Assembly: GCA_014377915.1 (NCBI GenBank)
Contig: JACMOT010000009.1
Location: 1-46,844, forward strand
Reading direction: 5' to 3'
Source: Tardiphaga sp.
Lineage (GTDB): Bacteria > Pseudomonadota > Alphaproteobacteria > Rhizobiales > Xanthobacteraceae
Length of the DNA stretch: 46,844 nt
Shown: one piece after another, positions 39,525 to 46,844 of the stretch
How the letters are laid out: each line of letters starts with the position of its first letter
Position numbering within the stretch: position 1 is the stretch's first letter
Program-made: the position numbers and the translations under genes
Notes under the pieces: model-generated
Told to the model about the DNA's origin: nothing
Database searches by the model: none
What the model saw: only the letters and a program-made list of their open reading frames with translations

Positions 39525-40850
39525 ATGCCGATCGGTGAATTTGGCAGGCCGCCGGCCTTGCCGTCGGAAGTAAGCCCGGCCCTGACGACGCCGATGTACT
39601 GGATGCATGAGATGGTCCGCGCGTCGCTCAATCCGGCGCGGATGATGAGCGATGCCACCAAGATGATGTTCCAGAATCCGTTCAATCCGCTGTCCAACAC
39701 CGAGTTCGGCAAGTCCGTCGCCGCCGGCTGCGAATTATTCGAACGCACCACGCGCCGCTATGGCAAGCCGGAATGGGGCCTCGACGACACCGAGGTCAAC
39801 GGCGTGCGGACTCCGATCGAGATTCGTTCGGTGTGGGAAAAGCCGTTCTGCCGGCTGCTGTATTTCGATCGCCAGCATCCGCGCCCGCTGCGCAGCCCGC
39901 AGCCGCGCCTGCTGATCGTGGCGCCGATGTCCGGCCACTATGCCACGCTGCTGCGCGGCACCGTCGAGGCGTTCCTGCCGACCCACGAGGTCTATATCAC
40001 CGACTGGTCCGATGCCCGCATGGTGCCGGTGTCCGAGGGGCGCTTCGACCTCGAGGACTATGTCGATTACGTCATCGAGATGCTGCATGAGCTGGGCGGC
40101 AACGTCCACATCCTCGCGGTGTGCCAGCCGTCGGTGCCGGTGCTGGCCGCGGTTTCGATCATGGAGGCCGAAGGCGATCTGTTCGTGCCGGTGTCCATGA
40201 CCCTGATGGGCGGGCCGATCGACACACGGCGCAATCCGACCGCGGTGAACAATCTCGCCGCCGAAAAGGGCATCGACTGGTTCCGCGGCAACGTCATCAC
40301 CAAGGTGCCGTTTCCGCATCCCGGCGTGATGCGCGACGTCTATCCGGGCTTTTTGCAGCTCAACGGCTTCATCAGCATGAACCTCGACCGCCACATGGAC
40401 GCGCACAAGAAGCTGTTCGCGAATTTGGTGAAGGGCGATGGCGACCTGGTCGACAAGCATCGTGAATTCTACGACGAATATCTGGCGGTGATGGACCTCA
40501 CCGCCGAATATTACCTGCAGACGGTGGACACCGTATTCGTCAAGCACTCGCTGCCGAAGGGCGAGATGACGCATCACGGCAAGCGTGTCGATCCCTCTGT
40601 CATCACCAACGTCGCGTTGATGACGGTGGAAGGCGAGAACGACGACATCTCCGGCCTCGGCCAGACCGAAGCGACGCACACGCTGTGCTCATCGATTCCC
40701 GATGATCGTCGTGTGCATTATGTGCAGAAGGGCGTCGGCCACTACGGCGTGTTCAACGGCTCGCGCTTCAAATCGGAAATCGTGCCGCGCATTTGCGATT
40801 TCCACCTCAACGCTGCGAGCGCCAAGATCAGTGCCGCCGCTGCGGAGTAG
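39525..40850 (+). CDS. phaZ: Intracellular polyhydroxyalkanoate depolymerase
   Basis: Mobilises stored polyhydroxybutyrate granules. 441 residues from the ATG at 39525 (GGGAGA upstream; the TTG at 39513 is rejected). Alpha/beta-hydrolase with a Cys nucleophile in VCQPS (C200), as in the intracellular PhaZ1 family, catalytic Asp near TVEGENDD and His in GVGHYGVF. No signal peptide, consistent with a cytosolic role. Monocistronic, followed by a strong hairpin. Confidence 0.93.
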   Translation: MPIGEFGRPPALPSEVSPALTTPMYWMHEMVRASLNPARMMSDATKMMFQNPFNPLSNTEFGKSVAAGCELFERTTRRYGKPEWGLDDTEVNGVRTPIEIRSVWEKPFCRLLYFDRQHPRPLRSPQPRLLIVAPMSGHYATLLRGTVEAFLPTHEVYITDWSDARMVPVSEGRFDLEDYVDYVIEMLHELGGNVHILAVCQPSVPVLAAVSIMEAEGDLFVPVSMTLMGGPIDTRRNPTAVNNLAAEKGIDWFRGNVITKVPFPHPGVMRDVYPGFLQLNGFISMNLDRHMDAHKKLFANLVKGDGDLVDKHREFYDEYLAVMDLTAEYYLQTVDTVFVKHSLPKGEMTHHGKRVDPSVITNVALMTVEGENDDISGLGQTEATHTLCSSIPDDRRVHYVQKGVGHYGVFNGSRFKSEIVPRICDFHLNAASAKISAAAAE

Positions 40851-40859
40851 TTATAGTTC

Positions 40860-40893
40860 CGTGCATCGACTGTCGTGACGCAGTCGATGCACG
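40860..40893 (+). terminator. Hairpin directly after phaZ
   Basis: A perfect 13-base stem, CGTGCATCGACTG with CAGTCGATGCACG, and an eight-base loop (TCGTGACG) begin nine bases after the phaZ stop. There is no run of T, so it may act as an mRNA 3' stabiliser or as a non-canonical terminator. Confidence 0.6.
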
Positions 40894-41196
40894 AAGCCCG
40901 ATGTATCCGCGTGATTGGCGTTTTTGATTCGATCCCGGTGCTTTGTAAGCCCCTGAAAACAGGAGCGGAAAAGCAATATCCCCAGCATTTTAAAAAATGA
41001 GGATGAATTCATATTATAAAGCTTGGTTCCGGGCTTTATTTGAATCTTGATTCGTGTTCCGGGCCCCATCCTGTGGGGGACAAAACGTTGGTTTGCCCCG
41101 TATATTGGGCAAATGATTTGTTTTTCAGCCGAGCAATTCCCATGGCGGCGGATATGGCAGAATCCGGTCGAACTCCTGACGACCGGATCTTTAGAC
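40894..41196. other. Gene-free stretch between phaZ and the YgjP-like gene
   Basis: About 300 bases with clearly lower GC (TTTAAAAAATGAGGATGAATTC and AGCTTGGTTCCGGGCTTTATTTG segments). No supported gene. It contains GGGGGACAAAACG and several T-rich tracts that could serve the promoter of the next gene. Its AT content against the GC-rich neighbours suggests foreign or decayed sequence. Confidence 0.4.
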
Positions 41197-41952
41197 ATGG
41201 CATTTCGCGCACTGCTTTATCGCCGCCCCGCTGAACCCGACACGCTTGCCGTCAAGCACGGCTCGCAAATTTTCTCCATTCGACTGCGAAGACATCGCCG
41301 CGCGCGGCGCTACACGCTGCGCATTCATCCCAGCGATCGCGAGGCGATCCTGACGATGCCGCCGCGCGGCACGCTGGCCGATGCCAAGGAATTTGCCGCC
41401 CGCCACGGCGGCTGGATCGCGGCCAGGCTCGGCCGTTTGCCGAAGGCGGCGCCGTTCCAGGCTGGAACCCTGGTGCCGCTGCGCGGCGTCGCGCACAAGA
41501 TCGTGCACCGTGCCGGTTCGCGCGGCACGGTGTGGACCGAGGTGCGCGACAGCGGCGAGAAGATTCTCTGCGTCGCCGGCGAGGCCGAGCATGTCGATCG
41601 CCGCGTCCACGACTTCCTCAAGCGCGAGGCGCGTGCCGACCTGCAGAAGGCGTCCTCGCATTACGCCACGACGCTGAACGTCAAGGTGACGCGGCTGATG
41701 ATCCGCGACCAGTCGAGCCGGTGGGGCTCGTGCACTTCGGCGGGGTCGCTGTCGTTCTCGTGGCGGCTGATCCTGGCGCCGCCTTTTGTGCTGGATTATC
41801 TCGCCGCGCATGAAGTCGCGCATCTGGTGGAGATGAATCACTCGGCCAAGTTCTGGAAGGTGGTCGCGAAGATCTGCCTGGCCACTGAACGCGCCAAGAC
41901 CTGGCTCGATACCCACGGCAACGATCTGCACCGCTACGGCGTGCAGGACTAG
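41197..41952 (+). CDS. M48-like/YgjP-type zinc metallopeptidase
   Basis: 251 residues from the ATG at 41197; a longer frame exists but its extra 50 residues do not resemble the family. The N-terminal half is rich in Arg (RLRRHRRARRYTLRI). The C-terminal half holds RWGSCTSAGSLSFSWRLILA, then the zincin motif HEVAH at 205-209 and the third ligand H215 (MNHSAKFW). This is the SprT/YgjP group: cytoplasmic predicted metal-dependent proteases, roles mostly unknown. Likely real activity, since all ligands are present. Confidence 0.87.
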   Translation: MAFRALLYRRPAEPDTLAVKHGSQIFSIRLRRHRRARRYTLRIHPSDREAILTMPPRGTLADAKEFAARHGGWIAARLGRLPKAAPFQAGTLVPLRGVAHKIVHRAGSRGTVWTEVRDSGEKILCVAGEAEHVDRRVHDFLKREARADLQKASSHYATTLNVKVTRLMIRDQSSRWGSCTSAGSLSFSWRLILAPPFVLDYLAAHEVAHLVEMNHSAKFWKVVAKICLATERAKTWLDTHGNDLHRYGVQD

Positions 41953-41964
41953 ACGCCTCGGCGT

Positions 41965-42050
41965 CGTGTCCCGGACGCGCTGCGGCATCCTCCATGCCGC
42001 TGCGCAGATCCGGGACCCCCGTTTCTTTCTGCGTCCGGGGAACGGAGCCC
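41965..42050. repeat. Palindromic repeat, family C copy 2
   Basis: CGTGTCCCGGACGCGCTGCG ... CAGATCCGGGACC at 41965-42017 matches 25263-25314. It is followed by CTGCGTCCGGGG (42029-42040), which pairs with CCCGGACGC at the left end, making a long hairpin. Like copy 1 it lies between convergent genes and could act as a bidirectional terminator. Confidence 0.7.
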
Positions 42051-44300
42051 TTATCTCCCGAACAGCCGATCCACCAGCCAGCCGTCGAGTCCGCTCGCGG
42101 CTTCCGGGCGCGCGTTCGGCGGCGGCTGCGAACCGCGCGCGTCGCGATAAGTGGTCTGAGTGGGCGCCGGCGGCTGCGGCCGCGCACCATTATAGACCGG
42201 CGCGCTCGGCACATAGCCGCGCGCCGGCGCTTCCGAGGCGGGCGCGCTGATCCCCGGCAGCAGTTGCGACATCGCCTGGCCGATGCCGCCGAACGCGCTG
42301 CTCGGCGCCAGGCCGGGCACCGGTTCCGGCGGCAGGCCCTGATGCGCGGTCTTCATGAAGCGCGACCAGATCTCCACCGGCAATCCACCGCCGGTCGCCT
42401 TCTTGGTCGGCGAATTGTCGTCATTGCCGAGCCACACGCCGGTCACCAGCCGTGACGTGTAGCCGATGAACCAGGCGTCGCGAAAATCCTGGCTGGTGCC
42501 GGTCTTGCCCGCCGCGCCCCAGCCCGGCATGTCGGCTTTTTTCGCGCTGCCGGAGATCAGCGTCTCCTGCATCATGGTGTTCATCATCGCCACCGCGCGG
42601 GCGTCGATCACGGTGCCCAGCGCATCCGCCGGCCGGGCATAGATCACCTTGTTGTTGGCGACGTTGCGGATCCTGTTGATCACATGCGGCGTGACGCCGA
42701 GCCCGCCATTGGCAAACGGCACATAGGCGCCGACCAGCTCGGTCAGCGACACTTCCGACGTGCCGAGCGCGATCGAGGCATTGGCCTCCAGCTTGGAGGC
42801 GATGCCGAGCCGGTGCGCGGTGCGCACCACGCTGGCCGCGCCAACCTCGAGCCCGAGCCGCACCGCGACGGTGTTCAGCGACATCGCCAGCGCCTGTTTC
42901 AGCGTTACCGCGCCAAAATATTCGTGGGTGTAGTTCTCCGGCTTCCAGCCCTTGACGTCGAGCGGCGCGTCGGTGCGGATCGTCTCCGGCGTCAGCCCGG
43001 CCTCGATCGCGGTCAGATAGACGAATGGCTTGAACGACGAGCCCGGCTGCCGCTTGGCGGTCACCGCGCGGTTGAACTGGCTGTCGGCATAATTGCGGCC
43101 GCCGACCATCGCGCGCACCGAACCGTCCGGCGTCATCGCCACCAGCGCGCCCTGGGTGACGTTGAACTTGACGCTCTTGGCCGCCAGCTCGTCGATGATC
43201 GAGGCCTCCGCCACCGCCTGCAGCTTCGGATCGATCGAGGTCTCGACGATGATGCTCTGGTCGATCTGGCCGACCAGATCGTCGAGCACTTCGCCGATCC
43301 AGTCGGCGACATAGTTCACGGTGCCGGCGCCGACCGGCTTGACGTTGTAGGACGGCGCGCCGATCGAGGCCTTGGCCTGCGCCGCGGTGATGAAGCCGGC
43401 ATCTTCCATCGCCGCCAGCACGATTTTCGCGCGCGCCTCGGCGCCTTCCGGGTTGCGGTTCGGCGCCAGCCGCGACGGCGATTTGACCAGCCCCGCCAGC
43501 ATCGCCGCTTCCGAAATCGTCACGCTCTTCGCCGACTTGCCGAAATAGCGCTGCGCCGCCGCCTCGACGCCGTAGGCGCCACTGCCGAAATACACCCGGT
43601 TGAGATACAGCTCGATGATCTCGTTCTTGGAATGCTTGCGCTCCAGCCAGAACGCCAGTTCCACCTCCTGCAGCTTGCGCGCCATGGTGCGCTCCTGCGT
43701 CAGGAACAGGTTTTTCGCCAGCTGCTGGGTCAGCGTCGAGCCGCCCTGCGACACGCCGTGATGCAGCAAATTGGTCACCGCGGCGCGCGCGATGCCGATC
43801 GGGTCGACGCCGTAATGCGAATAGAAGCGGCGGTCCTCGATGGCGATGAAGGCTTTCGGCAGGAACGGCGGGAAATCCTTCAGCGCGACATTGGCGCCCG
43901 CCTGTTCGCCCCTTGTCGCCAGCAAGCTGCCGTCCATGCCGACGATCTGCACGCTCGGCGGCTTCGGCGGAATTTCCAGCGACTGGATCGGCGGCAGATG
44001 CGCGCCGACATAGATCACCACGCCGACCACCGCGATCGCGCCCCACAGCCCGAGCACCGCGCCCCAGTAGAATGTCTTGCGAACCAGGCCGCCGATCCGT
44101 CCGGATGTCCGCGCGCGGCTGGCCTTGCGCGGTTTTCGCGCGCTGCGCTCCGCGGCCTTGCGCGGCGCGGGTTTGGGCTTTTCCCTGGGCAGATCATCCT
44201 CGTCGCGGGCGACGCGGTCCCGCGGATTCATCCGCGGCTCCGACAGCGAGGCCGAAACCCCGAATGTCGGCTCCTTGCGCCCGCCCTTTTTCTTCGCCAT
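42051..44300 (-). CDS. mrcA: Penicillin-binding protein 1A (bifunctional)
   Basis: Class A PBP that polymerises and crosslinks peptidoglycan; 749 residues. A highly basic cytoplasmic N-terminus (1-75), TM at about 77-99, GT51 glycosyltransferase at about 120-300 with catalytic E155 (AIEDRRFYSHYGVD) and GGSTLTQQLAKN. The transpeptidase is at about 380-650: SSFK with S421/K424, SLN at 474-476, KTG at 599-601. The C-terminus is Pro/Gln-rich and low-complexity. A full CtrA-type box lies 54 bases upstream. Confidence 0.95.
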   Translation of the reverse strand: MAKKKGGRKEPTFGVSASLSEPRMNPRDRVARDEDDLPREKPKPAPRKAAERSARKPRKASRARTSGRIGGLVRKTFYWGAVLGLWGAIAVVGVVIYVGAHLPPIQSLEIPPKPPSVQIVGMDGSLLATRGEQAGANVALKDFPPFLPKAFIAIEDRRFYSHYGVDPIGIARAAVTNLLHHGVSQGGSTLTQQLAKNLFLTQERTMARKLQEVELAFWLERKHSKNEIIELYLNRVYFGSGAYGVEAAAQRYFGKSAKSVTISEAAMLAGLVKSPSRLAPNRNPEGAEARAKIVLAAMEDAGFITAAQAKASIGAPSYNVKPVGAGTVNYVADWIGEVLDDLVGQIDQSIIVETSIDPKLQAVAEASIIDELAAKSVKFNVTQGALVAMTPDGSVRAMVGGRNYADSQFNRAVTAKRQPGSSFKPFVYLTAIEAGLTPETIRTDAPLDVKGWKPENYTHEYFGAVTLKQALAMSLNTVAVRLGLEVGAASVVRTAHRLGIASKLEANASIALGTSEVSLTELVGAYVPFANGGLGVTPHVINRIRNVANNKVIYARPADALGTVIDARAVAMMNTMMQETLISGSAKKADMPGWGAAGKTGTSQDFRDAWFIGYTSRLVTGVWLGNDDNSPTKKATGGGLPVEIWSRFMKTAHQGLPPEPVPGLAPSSAFGGIGQAMSQLLPGISAPASEAPARGYVPSAPVYNGARPQPPAPTQTTYRDARGSQPPPNARPEAASGLDGWLVDRLFGR

Positions 44301-44353
44301 CCGCCACCCACGCTTCCGATGCGCGACCCTACTGTTCCCGGTTTAAAGCGCCG

Positions 44354-44368
44354 TTAAGCAGAGATTAA
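44354..44368 (-). promoter_or_regulatory. CtrA-type box TTAA-N7-TTAA upstream of PBP1A
   Basis: TTAA at 44354-44357, seven bases (GCAGAGA), TTAA at 44365-44368. The exact spacing matches the classical CtrA consensus. It lies 54 bases upstream of the PBP1A start on the minus strand. Confidence 0.55.
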
Positions 44369-44432
44369 CGCGGACGGAAAAAACGGTGGGTTTGCGCGGT
44401 GGTGCGCGCTGGCCGTTTTCCGGATCTCCGAT

Positions 44433-44566
44433 GTCGTCCCCGCGAAAGCGGGGAACCATAACCTCCGGCGTCATGAGGATTGATCGGCAGCTTCGCCACG
44501 CCAGAATTCTGCACGGCGTATGCGTCCCCGCTCGGCGCGAGCGAAGGCTCGCAACGCGGGGACGAC
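44433..44566. repeat. Palindromic repeat, family B copy 2
   Basis: The left arm GTCGTCCCCGCGAAAGCGGG then GAACCATA (44433-44460) matches 23825-23852. The right arm GCGGGGACGAC (44556-44566) is its inverted end, and a second hairpin (GTCCCCGCTCGGCGCGAGCG...) sits inside. It fills the 299-base gap between two left-facing genes. Confidence 0.75.
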
Positions 44567-44599
44567 TGTCGAGAGGATATTGCGTCCTGGAGACGCGCC

Positions 44600-45850
44600 T
44601 CACCCGTTGACATCATCCTCGATGATCGGGCCGAACAGCTCCCACCTCTCGCCGTTGAATTTCTGCATCTGCAGCTGCTTGTTGAGGCGGTAGTCGGTGG
44701 GCGTGGTGGAGTAGCTCATGCCGGGCAGGCCGAGGTCGTTGGTGTAGCCGGACAATGTCGTCGCCTGCTTCATCACATTGGCGCGGGTCAAATCGTCGCC
44801 GCAGCGCTTCAGCACTTCGACCATCAGCTGCGCATTACCGTAGCCATAGGTGTTGAAGTTCGAGTTCTTGTCGCCGTCGGGATAGTACTTTTCCATGAAG
44901 GCGAAATAGCGCTTCATGCCGGCGTCGTCCTTCCATTGCGGGTCGGCCGGGTCCTTGCCGTAATTGGTCGAGATCAGTCCCTTGGAATTGTCCAGCCCGG
45001 CGGGCACCAGCACGGCGCCGACCGAGGTGGCGTTGATGTCGACGATATGGGTCGGCTTCCAGCCGAGATCGGCGACCTTCTTGATCGCCTGGGCGGCGAA
45101 TTTCGGCGTCGAGGCCGAGAACAGCAGGTCAGCACCGGAGGATTTCAGCTTCACCACCTGGGAATCGATGGTCGGGTCGGACAATTCGTAGGAGGCGTCG
45201 GAGACGATCATGCCCGCGGCCTTGTCGCCGAGCCCGGCCTTGATCCCGGTGACGTAGTCGCGGCCGAGGTCGTCATTCTGCCACAGGATCGCGACCTTGG
45301 CGTTCGGGTAGTTCTTCAGGATGTATTTGCCGTAGATGCGGCCTTCGCTCTGGTAGTTCGGGTTGTAGCCCATCGTCCAGGGAAAGTTCTTCGGGTCGGA
45401 GAAGCGGGTCGCTCCGGTGGCGGCGAACAATTGCGGCACCTGCTTCTGGTTGAGATATTTTTGCACGGCGGCGTTGGACGGCGTGCCGACGATCTGGAAC
45501 GTCAGCAGCACCTCGTCGGATTCCACCAGTTTGCGGACCTGTTCCACCGCTTTCGGCGGCGAATAGGCGTCGTCATACTGGATCAGGTTGATCTTGCGGC
45601 CGTTGATCCCGCCCTGCTCGTTGACCATCTTGAAATAGGCGGCCTGGGTCTTGCCGATCGAGGAATAGGCCGAGGCCGGGCCGGAAAACGGCACCGTCTG
45701 GCCGATCTTGATTTCGGTGTCGGTGGCGCCGGGGTCGTATTTCTTCTGCGCGGACGCGGTGGAGGCGGATAGCGCGATCAGCAGCGCGGCGGCGAGCCCC
45801 TGGCCGGCGCGGGCAGCCAAAAACGAAGCACTAAAAACCGAAGTCCTCAT
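44600..45850 (-). CDS. ABC transporter substrate-binding protein, branched-chain amino acid type
   Basis: Periplasmic LivJ-like protein, 416 residues. Signal peptide 1-34 (STASAQKK region). Mature start GATDTEIKIGQTVPFSGPAS, then INGRKINLIQYDDAYSPPKA and AILWQNDDLGRDYVTGIK, as in type-I binding proteins of the amide/urea/aromatic groups. The GGGGAAGG upstream fits the ATG at 45850. No transport partners adjacent. Paralogous in fold, but not close in sequence, to the one at 24052. Confidence 0.88.
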   Translation of the reverse strand: MRTSVFSASFLAARAGQGLAAALLIALSASTASAQKKYDPGATDTEIKIGQTVPFSGPASAYSSIGKTQAAYFKMVNEQGGINGRKINLIQYDDAYSPPKAVEQVRKLVESDEVLLTFQIVGTPSNAAVQKYLNQKQVPQLFAATGATRFSDPKNFPWTMGYNPNYQSEGRIYGKYILKNYPNAKVAILWQNDDLGRDYVTGIKAGLGDKAAGMIVSDASYELSDPTIDSQVVKLKSSGADLLFSASTPKFAAQAIKKVADLGWKPTHIVDINATSVGAVLVPAGLDNSKGLISTNYGKDPADPQWKDDAGMKRYFAFMEKYYPDGDKNSNFNTYGYGNAQLMVEVLKRCGDDLTRANVMKQATTLSGYTNDLGLPGMSYSTTPTDYRLNKQLQMQKFNGERWELFGPIIEDDVNG

Positions 45851-46078
45851 GGCGTTGCCTTCCCCTGATAGTGATATGTCATGTCGTCGACGATCATGCC
45901 CGCGAGGGTGCCGCCGTTACCACCGAGTGTGACGCAGGGAACCTGAGATGGCAATGCCGAGCCGCGGCCGCTCAGCGGTTCGGGCCATGGATCAGCCCAT
46001 CCGACCAGCGCCGCGCCGCCGGCCCAGCGCCGCGACAACGTCGCATGCAACTTCGTAGCGGCGCCTTCGTTATCAACC
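45851..46078. other. Gene-free stretch upstream of the branched-chain binding-protein gene
   Basis: About 230 bases with no convincing gene. A left-facing frame (45847-46173) overlaps the next start, but it has no recognisable similarity or ribosome site. Promoter sequence for the binding-protein gene is expected here; no single site stands out. Confidence 0.4.
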
Positions 46079-46159
46079 ATGGCTAAATTATTTCTGATCC
46101 TGATCCTGGTGGGAATTGCGTTGCTGATCGGACTGGCGGCATTTCTGGTTGTGGTGTGA
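46079..46159 (+). CDS. Very small hydrophobic peptide (possible)
   Basis: A 26-residue open frame, MAKLFLILILVGIALLIGLA then AFLVVV, made of one continuous transmembrane helix. No obvious ribosome site precedes it, so coding status is uncertain. Such peptides occur widely but escape gene callers. Its start lies 71 bases past the region upstream of the branched-chain gene. Confidence 0.35.
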   Translation: MAKLFLILILVGIALLIGLAAFLVVV

Positions 46160-46211
46160 GGAACTGGAATCACAATTTGCCATTGGATGGACGCTCAACC
46201 ATCCAACTGGA

Positions 46212-46441
46212 GTTCACAGGAACCAGATCGTCCTCGCGACTGCTTTCGTCTCCCTGATGTCCGGCGTCGCTTCGCGCAGGCCGGTGCCAATCCGAGCGCG
46301 CCGCAACCCGGTTCCACCGGAATCGGCGTCAACCCGTCTGGCACCACCAGCACCGCGGTCGATCGTCCGGATTTGATGGCGAAAGGCAGCACCAGTGGGG
46401 TGGCCTCGGGCAACATGAAGAAGGACAAGAAGCACAATTAA
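46212..46441 (+). pseudogene. Small exported Ser/Gly/Pro-rich protein, frameshifted
   Basis: One frame gives a signal-like HRNQIVLATAFVSLMSGVA and a second gives FAQAGANPSAPQPGSTGIGV to the C-terminal KKDKKHN. The change of frame is at about 46271, where GCTTCGCGCAG lacks one T relative to the expected GCTTTCGCGCAG. The first frame has no good start codon at the expected place (GTT at 46212). Intact forms would be about 75-residue secreted proteins of unknown function. Treated as a relic unless the sequence is in error. Confidence 0.6.
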
Positions 46442-46491
46442 ACGATGCCTGGCAGAATCGTGCTGGCGACAGCGCGTTCCGGTCGTGCGGC

Positions 46492-46844
46492 TCAACCGAG
46501 CCAGATCACCAGCAGCGCCAGCGCGGCGGGAGCTGCCTGCACCAGCAGGATCTTGCGGCTCACCGTCGCCGCGCCGTAAAGCCCTGCCGCGATCACGCAG
46601 AGCAGGAAAAACACCTTGAGCTGCGACGCGAACGCCGGCGCAGGGTGCCACAGACTCCAGATCAGTCCGGCGGCCAGAAAGCCGTTATAGAGGCCCTGAT
46701 TGGCGGCGAGGACCGCGCTGTCCCGCGCCCTGGCCGCCGTGTTGCCGAAGGTCTTGAGGCCGTAGGGCCGGGTCCAGAGAAACATCCCCAGTACCAGGAA
46801 ATACAAATGTAGCGCCGCGACCAGCGCGACCAGTGCATTGCCGA
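46492..46844 (-). CDS. DUF1304 membrane protein (start beyond window end)
   Basis: The frame stays open to the window edge, giving NALVALVAALHLYFLVLGMF then LWTRPYG. About 117 residues are visible and only a few N-terminal ones should be missing. Four spans, DUF1304 type (LKTFGNTAARARDSAVLAANQGLYNGFLAAG). The family is about 120 residues, of unknown function. The position usually holding Glu in L-E-MFLWT is Gly here. Confidence 0.82.
   Translation of the reverse strand, partial: GNALVALVAALHLYFLVLGMFLWTRPYGLKTFGNTAARARDSAVLAANQGLYNGFLAAGLIWSLWHPAPAFASQLKVFFLLCVIAAGLYGAATVSRKILLVQAAPAALALLVIWLG

Noticed and set aside
40851..41198. 115-residue minus-strand frame after phaZ
   Set aside because: It starts inside the next gene's leader, crosses the phaZ hairpin and AT-rich tract and resembles nothing.
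45847..46173. Open frame of 108 residues ending with a four-base overlap on the binding-protein start
   Set aside because: No recognisable domain, composition like random high-GC sequence, no ribosome site; the overlap may be chance.

Overview
The window is a GC-rich chromosomal segment from an alphaproteobacterium, most likely a member of the Nitrobacteraceae (Bradyrhizobium, Rhodopseudomonas or Tardiphaga type). This rests on the sequence of several small lineage-specific proteins, a MinCDE operon, a RegB/ActS redox kinase, an intracellular PHA depolymerase of the rhizobial type, many solitary solute-binding proteins, CtrA-type DNA motifs and the typical dispersed 'GTCGTCCCCGC' and 'GTCCCGG' palindromes. 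Genus is inferred by eye only. There is no rRNA, tRNA, CRISPR array, phage or complete insertion sequence that I can see. It reads as ordinary core/near-core chromosome with a few decayed genes.

Layout. 1-3032: end of kdpD, then kdpE and a DUF2786 gene (potassium sensing; kdpFABC would lie upstream, outside the window). 3042-6310: a tiny membrane protein, a polar amino-acid type binding protein, then a TctC/Bug-type binding protein with a DUF1932 dehydrogenase. 6330-10041: recQ facing left, then a small unknown and a RidA plus beta-keto acid cleavage enzyme pair. 10042-10638: a gene-poor gap holding a frameshifted AraC-family remnant. 10639-15327: a chemoreceptor, an IlvD/Edd dehydratase and an NMT1/SsuA-like binding protein. 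15598-18005: a 3-hydroxyisobutyrate dehydrogenase-like gene overlapping a DenD-like epimerase/dehydrogenase, then a Nudix hydrolase. 18131-19949: minCDE. 19997-21653: a soluble receptor with reversed domain order and a single-domain response regulator. 21927-25248: htpG and a branched-chain type binding protein.

25406-29590 is a left-facing overlapping operon of a LolD-like ATPase, an FtsX-like permease and an AttH/CrtC-type lipocalin-like exported protein. 29670-36358: two MFS transporters, three small charged proteins, a NiCoT nickel/cobalt permease, an exported class II aldolase-like protein and a DUF938 methyltransferase-like protein. 36359-40850: a RegB/ActS sensor kinase divergent from an ABC-2 exporter pair, followed by phaZ. 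41197-46844: a YgjP-type metalloprotease, penicillin-binding protein 1A with a full CtrA-type box upstream, another branched-chain binding protein, a decayed small exported protein and a DUF1304 membrane protein cut by the window end.

Recurring themes are: binding proteins without their own permeases (five); four-base ATGA/GTGA overlaps linking operon partners (kdpD-kdpE, dehydrogenase-denD, minD-minE, ABC ATPase-permease pairs); and palindromic repeats placed between genes. I found no convincing wholly new system. The most worthwhile leads are the CtrA-type sites upstream of PBP1A and minCDE, the reversed-architecture chemoreceptor/response-regulator pair, the two single-base frameshifts in the same short context, and the paired small charged proteins.
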